Assembly: GCA_003164785.1 (NCBI GenBank)
Contig: PLUE01000059.1
Span: forward strand, 1-37,261
From: Gammaproteobacteria bacterium
Lineage (GTDB): Bacteria > Pseudomonadota > Gammaproteobacteria > Steroidobacterales > Steroidobacteraceae
Length of the DNA stretch: 37,261 bases
Direction: 5' to 3'
Shown here piece by piece: positions 24,997 through 33,117 of the stretch. Both the position numbers and the translations under genes were made by a program. The notes under the pieces were generated by a model. The model ran no database searches, was not told the DNA's origin, and saw nothing but the letters and a program-made list of their open reading frames with translations. How positions within the stretch are numbered: the stretch's first letter is position 1; the number at the start of each line of letters is the position of its first letter.

Positions 24997-25473
24997 TCAC
25001 GCGCGGGCACGCTCTGCCCGGATCGGGCGATCGACCGCGGACTTGATTTCGCCGCGCTTCGCGGCCATGCCGAGTTCGAGGCTGTCGGCAATTTGATTGG
25101 CGCGGCCCATGAACACCGCGGCCGCGGCGGGCAGACACATTTTTTCCACTGTATCGGCGAACAATTCGAGCCAGCGCTCAAAATGGGGGGAGTCGATGGG
25201 CAAGGGCACATGAGCGGCCATCGGTTCACCGCGATAACGGCCGCTCTTCAGCGTAATGGACGACCAAAACGCACAGAGACGCCCGATATGGGCTTCCCAG
25301 TCGGTGACGGCAGCCTCGAACACTGGCCCTAACAGCGGGTCCAGTCGGGCGCGTCCGTAAAAAGCGCGGACGAGGCCTTCGATCATGGCTTCGTTGATTC
25401 CAGGATCAAACGGCGCGCCCTCGCCGGCCGTGGGAGAAACGGAGACGTTGCCGGCTTGATTCATGGTTCTCAC
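24997..25473 (-). CDS. Group III truncated hemoglobin
   Basis: 158 aa. I place the start at GTG 25473 because AGGAGG lies nine bases upstream; an ATG three codons later (25464) is the alternative. Group III features are visible: the FYGRARLDPLLGPVF helix (Tyr B10 region), WEAHIGRLCAFWSSI, and a proximal His in SPHFERWLELF. It binds NO or O2 and may act in NO detoxification. It is the first gene of the leftward operon with nitronate monooxygenase and ccoNOQP, with 16 bases to the next gene. Confidence 0.9.
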   Translation of the reverse strand: MRTMNQAGNVSVSPTAGEGAPFDPGINEAMIEGLVRAFYGRARLDPLLGPVFEAAVTDWEAHIGRLCAFWSSITLKSGRYRGEPMAAHVPLPIDSPHFERWLELFADTVEKMCLPAAAAVFMGRANQIADSLELGMAAKRGEIKSAVDRPIRAERARA

Positions 25474-25588
25474 GCTTTTCGGCCTCCTTCGATGATCGAC
25501 AGACATCACTGACGCACGGTGGTTGCCCGTCGCATGGCACACGTATCAGACGAGGCGCGTCACTCGGCCGCGCTTTCTATCACAATAT

Positions 25589-25607
25589 GATATATTAAAA
25601 ATATATC
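25589..25607. promoter_or_regulatory. Perfect 19-bp palindrome between trHb operon and marR
   Basis: GATATATT-AAA-AATATATC, with 8-bp perfect arms. It fits 15 of the 18 fixed positions of the core NsrR consensus (GATGYATTTNAAATRCATC). It lies just upstream of the marR start, so it could instead be an autoregulatory MarR operator. Its place in the divergent intergenic region makes it the likely control point for the hemoglobin-NMO-cbb3 operon. Confidence 0.7.
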
Positions 25608-25624
25608 CACTGCGGGAAACGCGT

Positions 25625-25990
25625 ATGCCTCGACCCGCCGACAGCGCCTTGCCCAAGGCCGCCTTCGAACGGCTCTCGGAGTTTCGTTACCAAATGCGAC
25701 GCTTCGAGCGATTCTCCGAGCGGGCCGTCCGTTCGCATGGCATTACGGCGCTGTAATATTTGCTGCTTTTGCACATCAAGGGATTTCCGGGGCGCGAGCA
25801 CGCCAAAGTGGGCGAGTTGGCCGAGCGTCTGCAGGCTCAACCGCACGGCGTGGTCGCGCTCATCACGCGCTGCGAGGCCCGGGGATTCGTCAAGCGGCAA
25901 CCGAGTGAACACGATGGTCGGGAAGTGGAAGTCCACCTGACCCCGAGCGGGGAGCGGCTCCTCGTCAAGCTGGCTGCCTTGCACCGGTCG
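25625..25990 (+). pseudogene. MarR-family regulator broken by an ochre codon and truncated
   Basis: The frame reads MPRPADSALPKAAFERLSEF and on to RSHGITAL, then TAA at 25754-25756, then continues in the same frame YLLLLHIKGFPG with the winged helix (VGELAERLQAQPHGVVALIT; HDGREVEVHLTPSGERLL). MarR proteins of this type normally have ITALQYLLL, so CAA has probably become TAA. After KLAALHR the family sequence is lost as well. It would have controlled the divergent hemoglobin operon. A TTG restart after the stop could make the winged-helix part only, without the dimerisation helix. Confidence 0.8.
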
Positions 25991-26021
25991 GGAACTTGGG
26001 GTCTGAGGCGCAGTGGAACAG

Positions 26022-26041
26022 ATATGGGAATCTTCCCATAT
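26022..26041. repeat. 20-bp perfect inverted repeat
   Basis: ATATGGGAATCTTCCCATAT, 9-bp arms around TC (self-complementary apart from the central two bases). It lies in sequence that replaced the end of marR. It may be an IS end or an operator; nothing nearby decides. Confidence 0.5.
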
Positions 26042-26161
26042 TACTTCGATTGCGCCCCGGACCCCGATAGCAGGAACCTGTCTCCAATCAATATCTTACA
26101 GAACCTGGACCCTAGAATTCTCGATGTTTCCTACCGCATGTTATTCCACCAAAATCAAGGG

Positions 26162-26473
26162 GACCCCGTCGCCAGGCGCAACTGGAGACCGGCCTACGTC
26201 AGCCCGGCGGCATTCGCGTGACCGAAGAGCGTGATCTGTATTCGTTGCGGGAACAATTGCAGCGCTATCCGCAGGGGCCGTCACCGCGATCCTTCAAGCC
26301 GCGCGCAACCTGAATCGTCCCGTCGATACGTTGCGGGCGCAGGATGTAAGCTGTCTAGGGATAATGTACCCACTACGCGCGCGAAGTGCTGCAGAATGCC
26401 GACGGCGTCATCGCCACAGTCGGGCTCGAAGCCGACGATCCGTTGCCGCCCATCTCAAGGGAGCTTCGATAGA
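26162..26473 (+). pseudogene. Decayed coding remnants of unknown family
   Basis: Protein-like segments appear in successive frames: GIRVTEERDLYSLREQLQRY, then (shifted) AVTAILQAARNLNRPVDTLR, then (shifted) YAREVLQNADGVIATVGLEA leading to DDPLPPISREL. They look like pieces of one frameshifted gene. I could not identify the family. The gene would have followed marR. Confidence 0.4.
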
Positions 26474-26480
26474 CGGGGCA

Positions 26481-26492
26481 CCCCCCCCCCCC
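26481..26492 (+). repeat. Run of 12 C
   Basis: An uninterrupted poly-C tract in non-coding or decayed sequence. Such tracts can vary by slippage; its length in the assembly may also be inaccurate. Confidence 0.8.
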
Positions 26493-27077
26493 AACGGTGG
26501 CGGGCGTGATCCCGCGGCAGCACGCGCCGCGAGTGCAGTGCCTACGATACGGATCGACACGTGATGGGACTCTCGAACCGCCCTATTCTTGCTCGATCAG
26601 TCTGACGTTTTGCATCGCTTAGCTGCCTCGACATTCGAGCAAATGCTGCACGACCCAGCCAGCCACCCCATTCCCAGTTCCGCCGGGGCGCGGGTGCGCA
26701 TCGCTCACCTTCTCGTCGAGTGTCTGCAGCGTCAGCCGACGCACTTGGTCTGGAGCGCCCTCAGCATTCTGACATTCGACGGCAAGGGCGAAAACACGCT
26801 CTTTCCTGGCGAACAGGAACTTCCGAACAATCCGCGGCCGGCGAACAGTAAACTCTAACATTCTCGGTATTTCTAACCGGCACTCTTTGCACGCAAATCA
26901 AGTTGAGCAATCGGCGCGTAAGCGCCCAAGGTACTTAAACCTCCGACGCACGCCGCAACGCTAGCGATTCTGAGCAACCTCGCTTTGGCGGCACAATCTC
27001 TCGGGTGTCGGAATCCTGCACGGTCCGTTCTGCCAGAGGGGAAACGGGGAACAGTTGATGGTCAATACCAGGTACAC
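26493..27077. other. Stretch without a supported gene
   Basis: Two opposing open frames overlap here: 89 codons rightward from 26589 and 80 codons leftward from 26861. Neither has a convincing ribosome site or recognisable family, so I do not annotate either as a gene. The rest is featureless. Confidence 0.4.
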
Positions 27078-27776
27078 CTACCGGCTCGCCGCGAGTTGCG
27101 CCCGCCGAAGCGGTGCGGACATTCCAGTCACAATCCAGTCCATCGGAATGTCATAAGGCTGGGGAAATATGGTTCGCAGCAAGGCGCCGGGATAGCCGAC
27201 ACCGATGGCCACCGGTTTTGGGCTAATCACTCCAAGGGTGCGATCAAAGAAGCCTCCACCATATCCCAGTCGATAGCATTCGCGGTCAAAGCCGACCATG
27301 GGCGCTACGACAATGCTGGGTACTACCTCGGCACCGTCGGCAGGATAGGGAATATTCCAAAGGCCGCGCGTGAGGCGGACGTGGGGGCGCCACTCGCGAA
27401 ATATCAGCGGCTGTCCCAGCGCCACCGCTACGGGTAATGCCACGCGAACGCCACGGCCTGCAAGCGCGTGCATCCAAGCGCGCAAATCCGGCTCGCCTCG
27501 AATAGGCCAATAGACACTGACTAGCGATGAATGGGCGGACGCCACGAGTGAGTCCAAATCTCGGACCATCGCGAGGGTCTGCGCAGCGCGCATGTCACTC
27601 GCGAGCGCCATGCGCCCGCTCATCAGACGCTCCCGCTCGGCTTTCCGCCAACGCGCAACGTCAGTGGCTTGCTGAGGATCCACGCGCGGAGCGCCATCGG
27701 GGCCAAGTTCGTGCAACATGCACGGTGAGGATGCCAGGGTGGAGTCGGCGGATTCTGCTTCGGAAGTGATGGCCAT
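27078..27776 (-). CDS. 5-formyltetrahydrofolate cyclo-ligase family protein
   Basis: 232 aa. Key motifs are WRKAERERLMSGR near the N-terminus, the substrate region SVYWPIRGEPDLR, and the family signature RLGYGGGFFDRTL. The enzyme converts 5-formyl-THF to 5,10-methenyl-THF with ATP. About 35 extra residues precede the conserved start, so a later start is possible, although the ATG at 27776 has purine-rich sequence upstream. The neighbouring sirB2 and nsrR genes run the same way, but the gap is long and co-transcription is uncertain. Confidence 0.88.
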   Translation of the reverse strand: MAITSEAESADSTLASSPCMLHELGPDGAPRVDPQQATDVARWRKAERERLMSGRMALASDMRAAQTLAMVRDLDSLVASAHSSLVSVYWPIRGEPDLRAWMHALAGRGVRVALPVAVALGQPLIFREWRPHVRLTRGLWNIPYPADGAEVVPSIVVAPMVGFDRECYRLGYGGGFFDRTLGVISPKPVAIGVGYPGALLRTIFPQPYDIPMDWIVTGMSAPLRRAQLAASR

Positions 27777-27899
27777 GATCGGTTTCCATTTTCCCGTAAA
27801 TCCCAGTTGAATTGAATCGGCTCCAGACCCGGTCAGCCCAGGACATCTCTCACGATGCCGAGTGGGTTATGAGTCCTCGTCACCGATATGATAGACCCA

Positions 27900-28190
27900 T
27901 ACTACCGCGCGTGTGCGCGGAGTTCGGCACCGTCGCCCGCAGCGCGCATTCCCAGGATGATGTAGACGACGTGCAACACGCTTTTCACGGTTAACCAGCC
28001 GTGGACGAACGGATACTGATGAACCATGGTCGCCAATACTGCGGCGGACCCGAGCCGCGTCGAACCGATGATATAGGAGCAGTATCGCAACGCGGGGTAA
28101 TTTGTGTAGGAGGACCCGCGCATCATCATCCCGCTTTCCACGAACCGTGAAGAGGAAGGCTTTCAGACCACGTCGATGGGACCGTCGCTC
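27900..28190 (-). pseudogene. Frameshifted sirB2-like pseudogene
   Basis: In one frame GLKAFLFTVRG matches GVLFTVRG of the intact neighbour. In a second frame YIIGSTRLGSAAVLATMVHQ and then YPFVHGWLTVKSVLHVVYII match YAIDTLLLGSAISLAGILHQ and FPFVSSWLTAKLLLLVVYIL of the intact SirB2 at 28281-28679. It is a broken tandem paralogue. Confidence 0.8.
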
Positions 28191-28280
28191 CACTACCTCG
28201 GCAGGGTCCACTTGGGCTGCGCTCAAGAATCGCCTTATTGTATCGCCAGTCGCCGCCAGGCAGGGCCGCGTATGACCTGA

Positions 28281-28679
28281 CTACAGAAACGCGAATAATC
28301 CGCGAGGGTTATGGCTCGTCGCAATGCTAATGATGAAGGCGTAAACCGACAACGCCGCCACGAAACACACTTGTCGCGCCAGAGGCGTTCTGCCCCTGCG
28401 TAGGGCAAAGATACCCAGTAGAATGTAAACGACCAAGAGCAATAGCTTGGCCGTTAACCACGATGATACAAACGGAAACTGATGAAGGATTCCAGCCAAA
28501 GAGATGGCGGAGCCGAGTAGCAGCGTGTCAATCGCGTAGGACAGCCGCCGCAATGCAAGGGCGTTTGTCCACCGAGATTCCGCCCACATGAGCACACCCC
28601 TGACAGTAAAAAGCACCCCCGAGCACACGACACACGCGATGTGCAGCATCTTTAGCTGCGAATAGAATTCACTCATCAA
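28281..28679 (-). CDS. SirB2-family membrane protein
   Basis: 132 aa with four predicted transmembrane helices (for example MLHIACVVCSGVLFTVRG; LLLLVVYILLGIFALRRG). HIA near the start, ILHQFPF and SSWLTAK are hallmarks of the SirB2 family, whose biochemical role is unknown. Its ATG overlaps the end of the upstream nsrR-like gene by four bases, so the two are co-translated. SirB2-like proteins beside NO-responsive regulators suggest a respiratory or haem-linked membrane role, but that is inference. Confidence 0.85.
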   Translation of the reverse strand: MMSEFYSQLKMLHIACVVCSGVLFTVRGVLMWAESRWTNALALRRLSYAIDTLLLGSAISLAGILHQFPFVSSWLTAKLLLLVVYILLGIFALRRGRTPLARQVCFVAALSVYAFIISIATSHNPRGLFAFL

Positions 28680-29137
28680 CTCCGCGGAGGCTTTCCGCGT
28701 CCCGTTGACAATTGACCTCTTTTCCCGAGGTGGGGCGTGCGGCCCATCACGTCACCGATGCTGTACCCGTCGAGCGTCTCCAAGAATCGCAGTTGCGCCG
28801 ACCGAAGTGGCCCGCGAAGACCGCAGCTAGGATACAACCGACAATCACCCGGATAGTTTGGAACGAAGCATTCAACTGGTGCGAACGGCTCCACATCCCG
28901 AATGACCTTTCCGATAAGGATTTCCTCGGCTGCGTAGGCCAAGGAGATTCCGCCACCTTTCCCGCGAGTCGTCTTGACATAGCCTTGCTTGGCAAGATTG
29001 TGTATGACTTTCATCAAGTGACTTTTAGAGATTCTATGGGCGCTCGCGATTTCCGAAATCGTGGTGTTCAAGCCTTCTCGTTGCGCTAGGTAAATCAACG
29101 CTCGCAATGAGTAGTCGGCGAATCGCGTTAGTTGCAT
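28676..29137 (-). CDS. nsrR: Rrf2-family regulator, NsrR-like NO sensor
   Basis: 153 aa. The start MQLTRFADYSLRALIYLAQR is almost diagnostic of NsrR. The winged HTH is TISEIASAHRISKSHLMKVI with KTTRGKGGGISLAY. Three Cys follow (ECFVPNYPGDC and LYPSCGL) for the Fe-S cluster, with a longer first spacing (C-x8-C-x5-C) than in E. coli NsrR. The C-terminal tail is longer and basic. NsrR represses NO-detoxification genes until NO damages the cluster. A strong NsrR-box match lies in the divergent intergenic region, so autoregulation and control of the nnrS-nirK side are likely. Confidence 0.9.
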   Translation of the reverse strand: MQLTRFADYSLRALIYLAQREGLNTTISEIASAHRISKSHLMKVIHNLAKQGYVKTTRGKGGGISLAYAAEEILIGKVIRDVEPFAPVECFVPNYPGDCRLYPSCGLRGPLRSAQLRFLETLDGYSIGDVMGRTPHLGKRGQLSTGRGKPPRS

Positions 29138-29231
29138 AAACGGTTGCTAGTCGGAGAAGTCACACCAGCGATTATGCCTTGATACCATTCGGTCACCCAG
29201 GACCTACGTATAAGTCACATCGTCGGCCCAT

Positions 29232-29254
29232 AACATTCATGTAAAATAGATCTT
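29232..29254. promoter_or_regulatory. NsrR-box match between nsrR and the cysteine-rich gene / nnrS operon
   Basis: Over 23 positions it agrees at 19 with the gammaproteobacterial NsrR consensus; the right half TGTAAAATAGATCTT is closest (13 of 15 to TTTAAAATACATCTT). It lies 39 bp before the ATG at 29293 and about 95 bp upstream of nsrR, so it could govern both directions. Confidence 0.75.
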
Positions 29255-29292
29255 ATAGAACAATCGGTAATCAGGACGCTGAAATCAAGGTT

Positions 29293-29547
29293 ATGGCGGA
29301 AATTTATGAAGGCTGGCAATGTATCGGCTGTGGAAAGATCGATGTCGATCGCCCTTGCATTGGCATCTGCCAGGATAAGCGGGTCGCGTTGGTCTTGGCC
29401 GGCGATTTCAATCGCTTGGAAGCGCGTAACAAGCTGCTCGAATCCATTGTCCGACGCATGGCTCTCGTCCGACCGCACCCGAATTCGTGGGAGCGATCTT
29501 ATAGGGCCATGCAGGCGGAAGCCGTGCGGATGCTTTCCGAATGCTAA
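29293..29547 (+). CDS. Small cysteine-rich protein in the NO operon
   Basis: 84 aa. It starts MAEIYEGWQCIGCGKIDVDR and has a second pair in PCIGIC, giving C-x2-C and C-x3-C, a probable zinc ribbon or metal site. The rest is helical (LVLAGDFNRLEARNKLLESI). No named family is recognised. It is the first gene after the NsrR-type operator and a hairpin follows it before nnrS, so it is probably highly NO-inducible, with partial read-through into nnrS. Confidence 0.7.
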   Translation: MAEIYEGWQCIGCGKIDVDRPCIGICQDKRVALVLAGDFNRLEARNKLLESIVRRMALVRPHPNSWERSYRAMQAEAVRMLSEC

Positions 29548-29563
29548 AGCCTGAACGCGAGGC

Positions 29564-29598
29564 AGCCGATCACTGCGGCCACAATAAAATGATCGGCT
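29564..29598 (+). terminator. Hairpin with T-rich tail after the cysteine-rich gene
   Basis: AGCCGATCA (29564-29572) pairs perfectly with TGATCGGCT (29590-29598), with a 17-base loop, followed by TTGTTTAT. It may be a partial intrinsic terminator that lowers transcription into nnrS. Confidence 0.5.
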
Positions 29599-29612
29599 TT
29601 GTTTATCCGCAT

Positions 29613-29635
29613 CAGAGACATCTTGAATGCATCGA
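29613..29635. promoter_or_regulatory. Weaker NsrR-like site before nnrS
   Basis: GAATGCATC forms a good half-site and the other half matches partly, about 16 of 23 consensus positions. It lies at the annotated nnrS start, which is a reason to prefer the later ATG at 29648. Tentative. Confidence 0.3.
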
Positions 29636-30841
29636 GATGACTTCGCGATGGGTAGTTGGCGGTTGCCAATTGTGAAGTTCAATCTCTTTTCCTACGGATT
29701 CAGGCCCGGCTTTCTCTTTGCAGGCATCGCCGCCGTTTTATTAGTGCCCCTCTGGGCTATGAGTTTCGTCTCCGGAACGCCACTCGGTTCCAGTTGGCCG
29801 CCAACCCTCTGGCACGGCCATGAAATGCTATTCGGCTTTCTGGGCAGCGCGGTTGCCGGATTCTTGCTGACAGCGGTACCGAGCTGGACCGGCAAGAAGG
29901 GTGTCTCGGGTCGCCCGCTCGTTGTTCTGGCCAGTGTGTGGTTAGCGGCTCGGCTCTTGATTGCGACCTCTGGCTGGTGGCCGGCGCCACTCATAGCCGC
30001 GGTCGATCTTTCCTTCTTACCAGTGCTCGCATTTCTTGTTGCGGGCCCCTTGCTTCGCCCGCGCAATCGCAATGCGGTACTGCTCGTTGTCCTTGGGGTG
30101 CTGTGGCTCACCGATCTGATTTTTCATCTGGCACTTATTCGCAAGAACCCGGTCTTGGCGGACCACGCTCTGAACATCGGGATCGACGTTTTATTGACAT
30201 TGGTGACCGTAATCGGCGGTCGGATCGTCCCCGCGTTCACGGCGGCTGCTTTGCGCCAACAGGGCGTCCAGGGGGCGGTGCAATCTCGATTGGTGCTAAC
30301 GGCGCTCGCGATCGCCGCCATGGTGTTTGTCACGATCGGCGACATTTTTTGGCCGGACACCCATGTTGCTGGCGCCGTCGCGGGAATCGCCGCGATAGTC
30401 CAGGGCGTGCGTCTGGTGCAGTGGAGAACTTTGCGCACGTTGCGTCAACCCATTGTCTGGATTTTGCACCTCGCGTATGCGTGGCTTCCGATCGGCCTGG
30501 GGTTGAAAGCCGCGGCCATGCTTGGCGGATATGCCATCGCGGCTTTCTGGCTGCACGCATTGACGATCGGCGCTCTGACGACCATGGTCACCGCCGTAAT
30601 GACTCGCGCATCCTTAGGTCATACCGGACGCCCACTGATTGTGCATCCCTTGATCACCGTGGCATACGTGCTGCTCACAGCCGCCGCGGTAGTGCGCGTC
30701 TTTGGTTTATCGGGATTCGGATTGAGCTTTCCCTTGGTGGTTGTTTGGTCCGCGCTGTTTTGGACCACTGCGTTTGCTCTATTCGTGGGCGTCTATTTGC
30801 CAATTTTGTGGGGACCGCGCGCAGACGGTAAACCCGGTTGA
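29627..30841 (+). CDS. nnrS: NnrS family membrane haem-Cu protein
   Basis: 404 aa with about 12 transmembrane helices. Family signatures are [79 protein letters not shown] and [10 protein letters not shown]. NnrS proteins carry haem and copper and relieve nitrosative stress under NO. The start at 29627 could instead be ATG 29648 ([12 protein letters not shown]). nirK starts 17 bases after its stop, so they form one operon. Confidence 0.95.
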   Translation: MHRDDFAMGSWRLPIVKFNLFSYGFRPGFLFAGIAAVLLVPLWAMSFVSGTPLGSSWPPTLWHGHEMLFGFLGSAVAGFLLTAVPSWTGKKGVSGRPLVVLASVWLAARLLIATSGWWPAPLIAAVDLSFLPVLAFLVAGPLLRPRNRNAVLLVVLGVLWLTDLIFHLALIRKNPVLADHALNIGIDVLLTLVTVIGGRIVPAFTAAALRQQGVQGAVQSRLVLTALAIAAMVFVTIGDIFWPDTHVAGAVAGIAAIVQGVRLVQWRTLRTLRQPIVWILHLAYAWLPIGLGLKAAAMLGGYAIAAFWLHALTIGALTTMVTAVMTRASLGHTGRPLIVHPLITVAYVLLTAAAVVRVFGLSGFGLSFPLVVVWSALFWTTAFALFVGVYLPILWGPRADGKPG

Positions 30842-30858
30842 ACCTGGATAGGATAACA

Positions 30859-32340
30859 ATGAGAACTTCAATGATGTCGAGAATGCTGCTGGCCGCACTC
30901 GCGAACGCGTGCATGATGAGTCTAGCCCACGCGGCGGCCGCAACTAAACCGGACGGAGACCAAGGACCACCGATGGGTCCTCCCATCCACGCGGTACTCA
31001 CTTCACCACCGAACGTTCCGCCGCCTACCCATCGCAATCACCCCGCCAAGGTCATCGTCGATCTCGAAGTTAAAGAAGTTGAAAAAGAGATTTCGGAAGG
31101 CGTGCGTTACACCTTCTGGACCTTCGGGGGCACGGTTCCCGGAAGTTTCATTCGAGTGCGCCAGGGGGACACCGTCGAATTTCATCTGAGAAATCATCCC
31201 GACAACAAGATGCCTCATAACATTGATTTGCATGGTGTCATCGGACCGGGCGGCGGCGCCGCGTCGAGCTTCACCGCCCCTGGGCATGAGTCCCAGTTCA
31301 CGTTCAAGGCGCTGCACCAAGGGATCTACGTCTATCACTGCGCGACCTCTCCCGTTGGCATGCACATCGGAAACGGCATGTATGGGTTGATGTTGGTCGA
31401 GCCGCCCGCCGGATTGAAGCCCGTCGATCATGAGTACTACGTGATGCAAGGGGACTTCTACACGGTGGGCAAGTATCGGGAGAAGGGACTCCAGCCCTTC
31501 GACATGCAAAAAGCTATTGATGAGAAGCCCACCTATGTGCTCTTCAATGGCAGCGAAGGCGCTCTCGTTGGGGACAACGCGCTGACAGCCAAGATTGGCG
31601 AGAAGGTACGCCTCTTCATCGGCAATGGCGGCCCCAATCTCGTCTCATCCTTTCACGTGATCGGGGAGATCTTTGACAAGGTTTGGTACGAAGGTGGAAC
31701 CCACCAGCAGGAAAATGTCCAGACGACGCTGATTCCATCCGGCGGCGCTGTAATCGCAGAATTTCATACCGTCGTGCCGGGTAGTTTCGTGATGGTGGAT
31801 CACTCCATTTTCCGGGCGTTCAATAAAGGCGCACTCGCCATACTCAAGGTCTCGGGCCCTGAAGATAAGACCGTGTACTCCGGCAAAGAGGTCGATTCGG
31901 CGTACCTCGGCGACAAGGCCCAGAGTCTGGCAGTGGTCAGCCAGGTGGAAGCCTCGACCGAGCACGGTACGTTGACTCTCGATCAACAAGTCAAAGCGGG
32001 AGGTGCGCTATTCAATGGTACCTGTTCCGTATGCCATCAATCGAACGGCCAAGGACTCGAGGGAGTGTTCCCGCCGTTGGCGGGGTCTGATCTCCTCGCC
32101 GCGACACCGAGACGGGCGGTGCAAATCGTGCTGAACGGCCTCTCTGGCCCGCTCACGGTCAACGGCAAGACATACAACTCCGTGATGCCGCCGATGAGTC
32201 AATTGAACGACGATGAACTCGCCAACATCTTGACCTTCGTGACTCATTCCTGGAATAACAAAGGGCCCGAGGCCTTCTCGGCCGCTGAGATCAAGGCCGC
32301 TCGCGCAGCCACCCCCCGGCCACCGGGCGCCGCCGAGTAG
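30859..32340 (+). CDS. nirK: Copper nitrite reductase fused to a C-terminal cytochrome c domain
   Basis: 493 aa from the ATG at 30859, with AGGA upstream and a signal peptide ([20 protein letters not shown] to AHA). Two cupredoxin domains hold the type 1 and type 2 copper ligands: MPHNIDLH (His120, His125), [13 protein letters not shown] (His160, Cys161 and the following His), NGM (Met), SSFHVIG (type 2 His) and VDHSIF (type 2 His). A haem-binding CSVCH (389-393) with a late MPPMSQ Met forms the added cytochrome c domain, as in the Ralstonia-type three-domain NirK. It reduces nitrite to NO in the periplasm, and the haem domain can deliver electrons directly. Confidence 0.96.
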   Translation: MRTSMMSRMLLAALANACMMSLAHAAAATKPDGDQGPPMGPPIHAVLTSPPNVPPPTHRNHPAKVIVDLEVKEVEKEISEGVRYTFWTFGGTVPGSFIRVRQGDTVEFHLRNHPDNKMPHNIDLHGVIGPGGGAASSFTAPGHESQFTFKALHQGIYVYHCATSPVGMHIGNGMYGLMLVEPPAGLKPVDHEYYVMQGDFYTVGKYREKGLQPFDMQKAIDEKPTYVLFNGSEGALVGDNALTAKIGEKVRLFIGNGGPNLVSSFHVIGEIFDKVWYEGGTHQQENVQTTLIPSGGAVIAEFHTVVPGSFVMVDHSIFRAFNKGALAILKVSGPEDKTVYSGKEVDSAYLGDKAQSLAVVSQVEASTEHGTLTLDQQVKAGGALFNGTCSVCHQSNGQGLEGVFPPLAGSDLLAATPRRAVQIVLNGLSGPLTVNGKTYNSVMPPMSQLNDDELANILTFVTHSWNNKGPEAFSAAEIKAARAATPRPPGAAE

Positions 32341-32346
32341 AGCAGC

Positions 32347-33117
32347 ATGAAGGCCCTCGCGTTGCTGGCCCTGGTGTGCTTGACGGCCACCAGCGGGCAC
32401 GCCCAGGAGCGAGTCTCCATCGGCGGAAGCGAATTCGCTTCCGTGCTTCCTGCCGGGGACGCGCAAGCGTTGACGCATGTTGATGCGTTCCGCCTCGACC
32501 GCCGGCCGGTCACCAATGCAGATTATCTGGCCTTCGTCATCAAGCACCCCCAGTGGCGCCGCGGTCGCATTCCTGCCTTGTTCGCCGATAAGGACTACCT
32601 CTCGCACTGGGCCTCCCCGGAAGCTCTTGGGGCGGCCGCTGAACCCGAGCAGCCCATCACCCGGGTGAGTTGGTTTGCGGCTCGCGCTTACTGCGAGGCG
32701 ACCGGCGGCCGATTGCCGGACTGGAACGAATGGGAACTCGTCGCTGCTGCCAGCGAAACACAGGCCGACGCTCGGCACGATCCGGCCTGGCGAGAACGAA
32801 TCTTGAACTGGTATGGGCAGCCCGCGAGTCGCACCCTCGCACGCGTTGGGTCGGGACCTGCCAATTTCTACGGAATCGAGGACCTGCACGGGCTCGTATG
32901 GGAATGGGTCGAAGATTTCAATGCGCTTCTTGTCAGTGCCGACAGCCGAGATCAAAACGATCCGGACAAGCTCAAATTCTGCGGGGCGGGGGCGGTTAGC
33001 CTCAAGGACCGCGACAACTACGCGGTGCTCATGCGAATTGCCTTCTTGAGCGCTCTCGAGGCCCGTTCGACTGCGCGCAGTTTAGGCTTTCGCTGCGCCG
33101 CTGGCGGGGCCCCATGA
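32347..33117 (+). CDS. nirV: NirV-like formylglycine-generating-enzyme (SUMF1) domain protein
   Basis: 256 aa. A signal peptide (MKALALLALVCLTATSGHA) precedes an FGE-sulfatase domain: FRLDRRPVTNADYLAFV, ITRVSWFAARAYCEATGGRL, PDWNEWELVA, GLVWEWVEDF, and at the end SLGFRCA. NirV is a known partner gene of nirK with an uncertain role, perhaps assembly. It follows nirK by six bases and overlaps sco by four. Whether the active-site Cys of true FGE enzymes is kept cannot be decided by eye. Confidence 0.9.
   Translation: MKALALLALVCLTATSGHAQERVSIGGSEFASVLPAGDAQALTHVDAFRLDRRPVTNADYLAFVIKHPQWRRGRIPALFADKDYLSHWASPEALGAAAEPEQPITRVSWFAARAYCEATGGRLPDWNEWELVAAASETQADARHDPAWRERILNWYGQPASRTLARVGSGPANFYGIEDLHGLVWEWVEDFNALLVSADSRDQNDPDKLKFCGAGAVSLKDRDNYAVLMRIAFLSALEARSTARSLGFRCAAGGAP

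Noticed and set aside
23490..25046. 518-codon rightward open frame opposite the nitronate monooxygenase
   Set aside because: Shadow of a clear minus-strand gene in GC-rich DNA; the translated product has no family features.
10941..25756. Alternative genetic code with TAG/TAA read as Gln
   Set aside because: Several intact genes here use TAG or TAA as normal stops (for example the genes ending at 10197 and 32340), so simple nonsense mutation is more likely.
26589..26861. Opposing open frames of 89 and 80 codons
   Set aside because: Neither has a good ribosome site or recognised family; mutual overlap means at most one is real.
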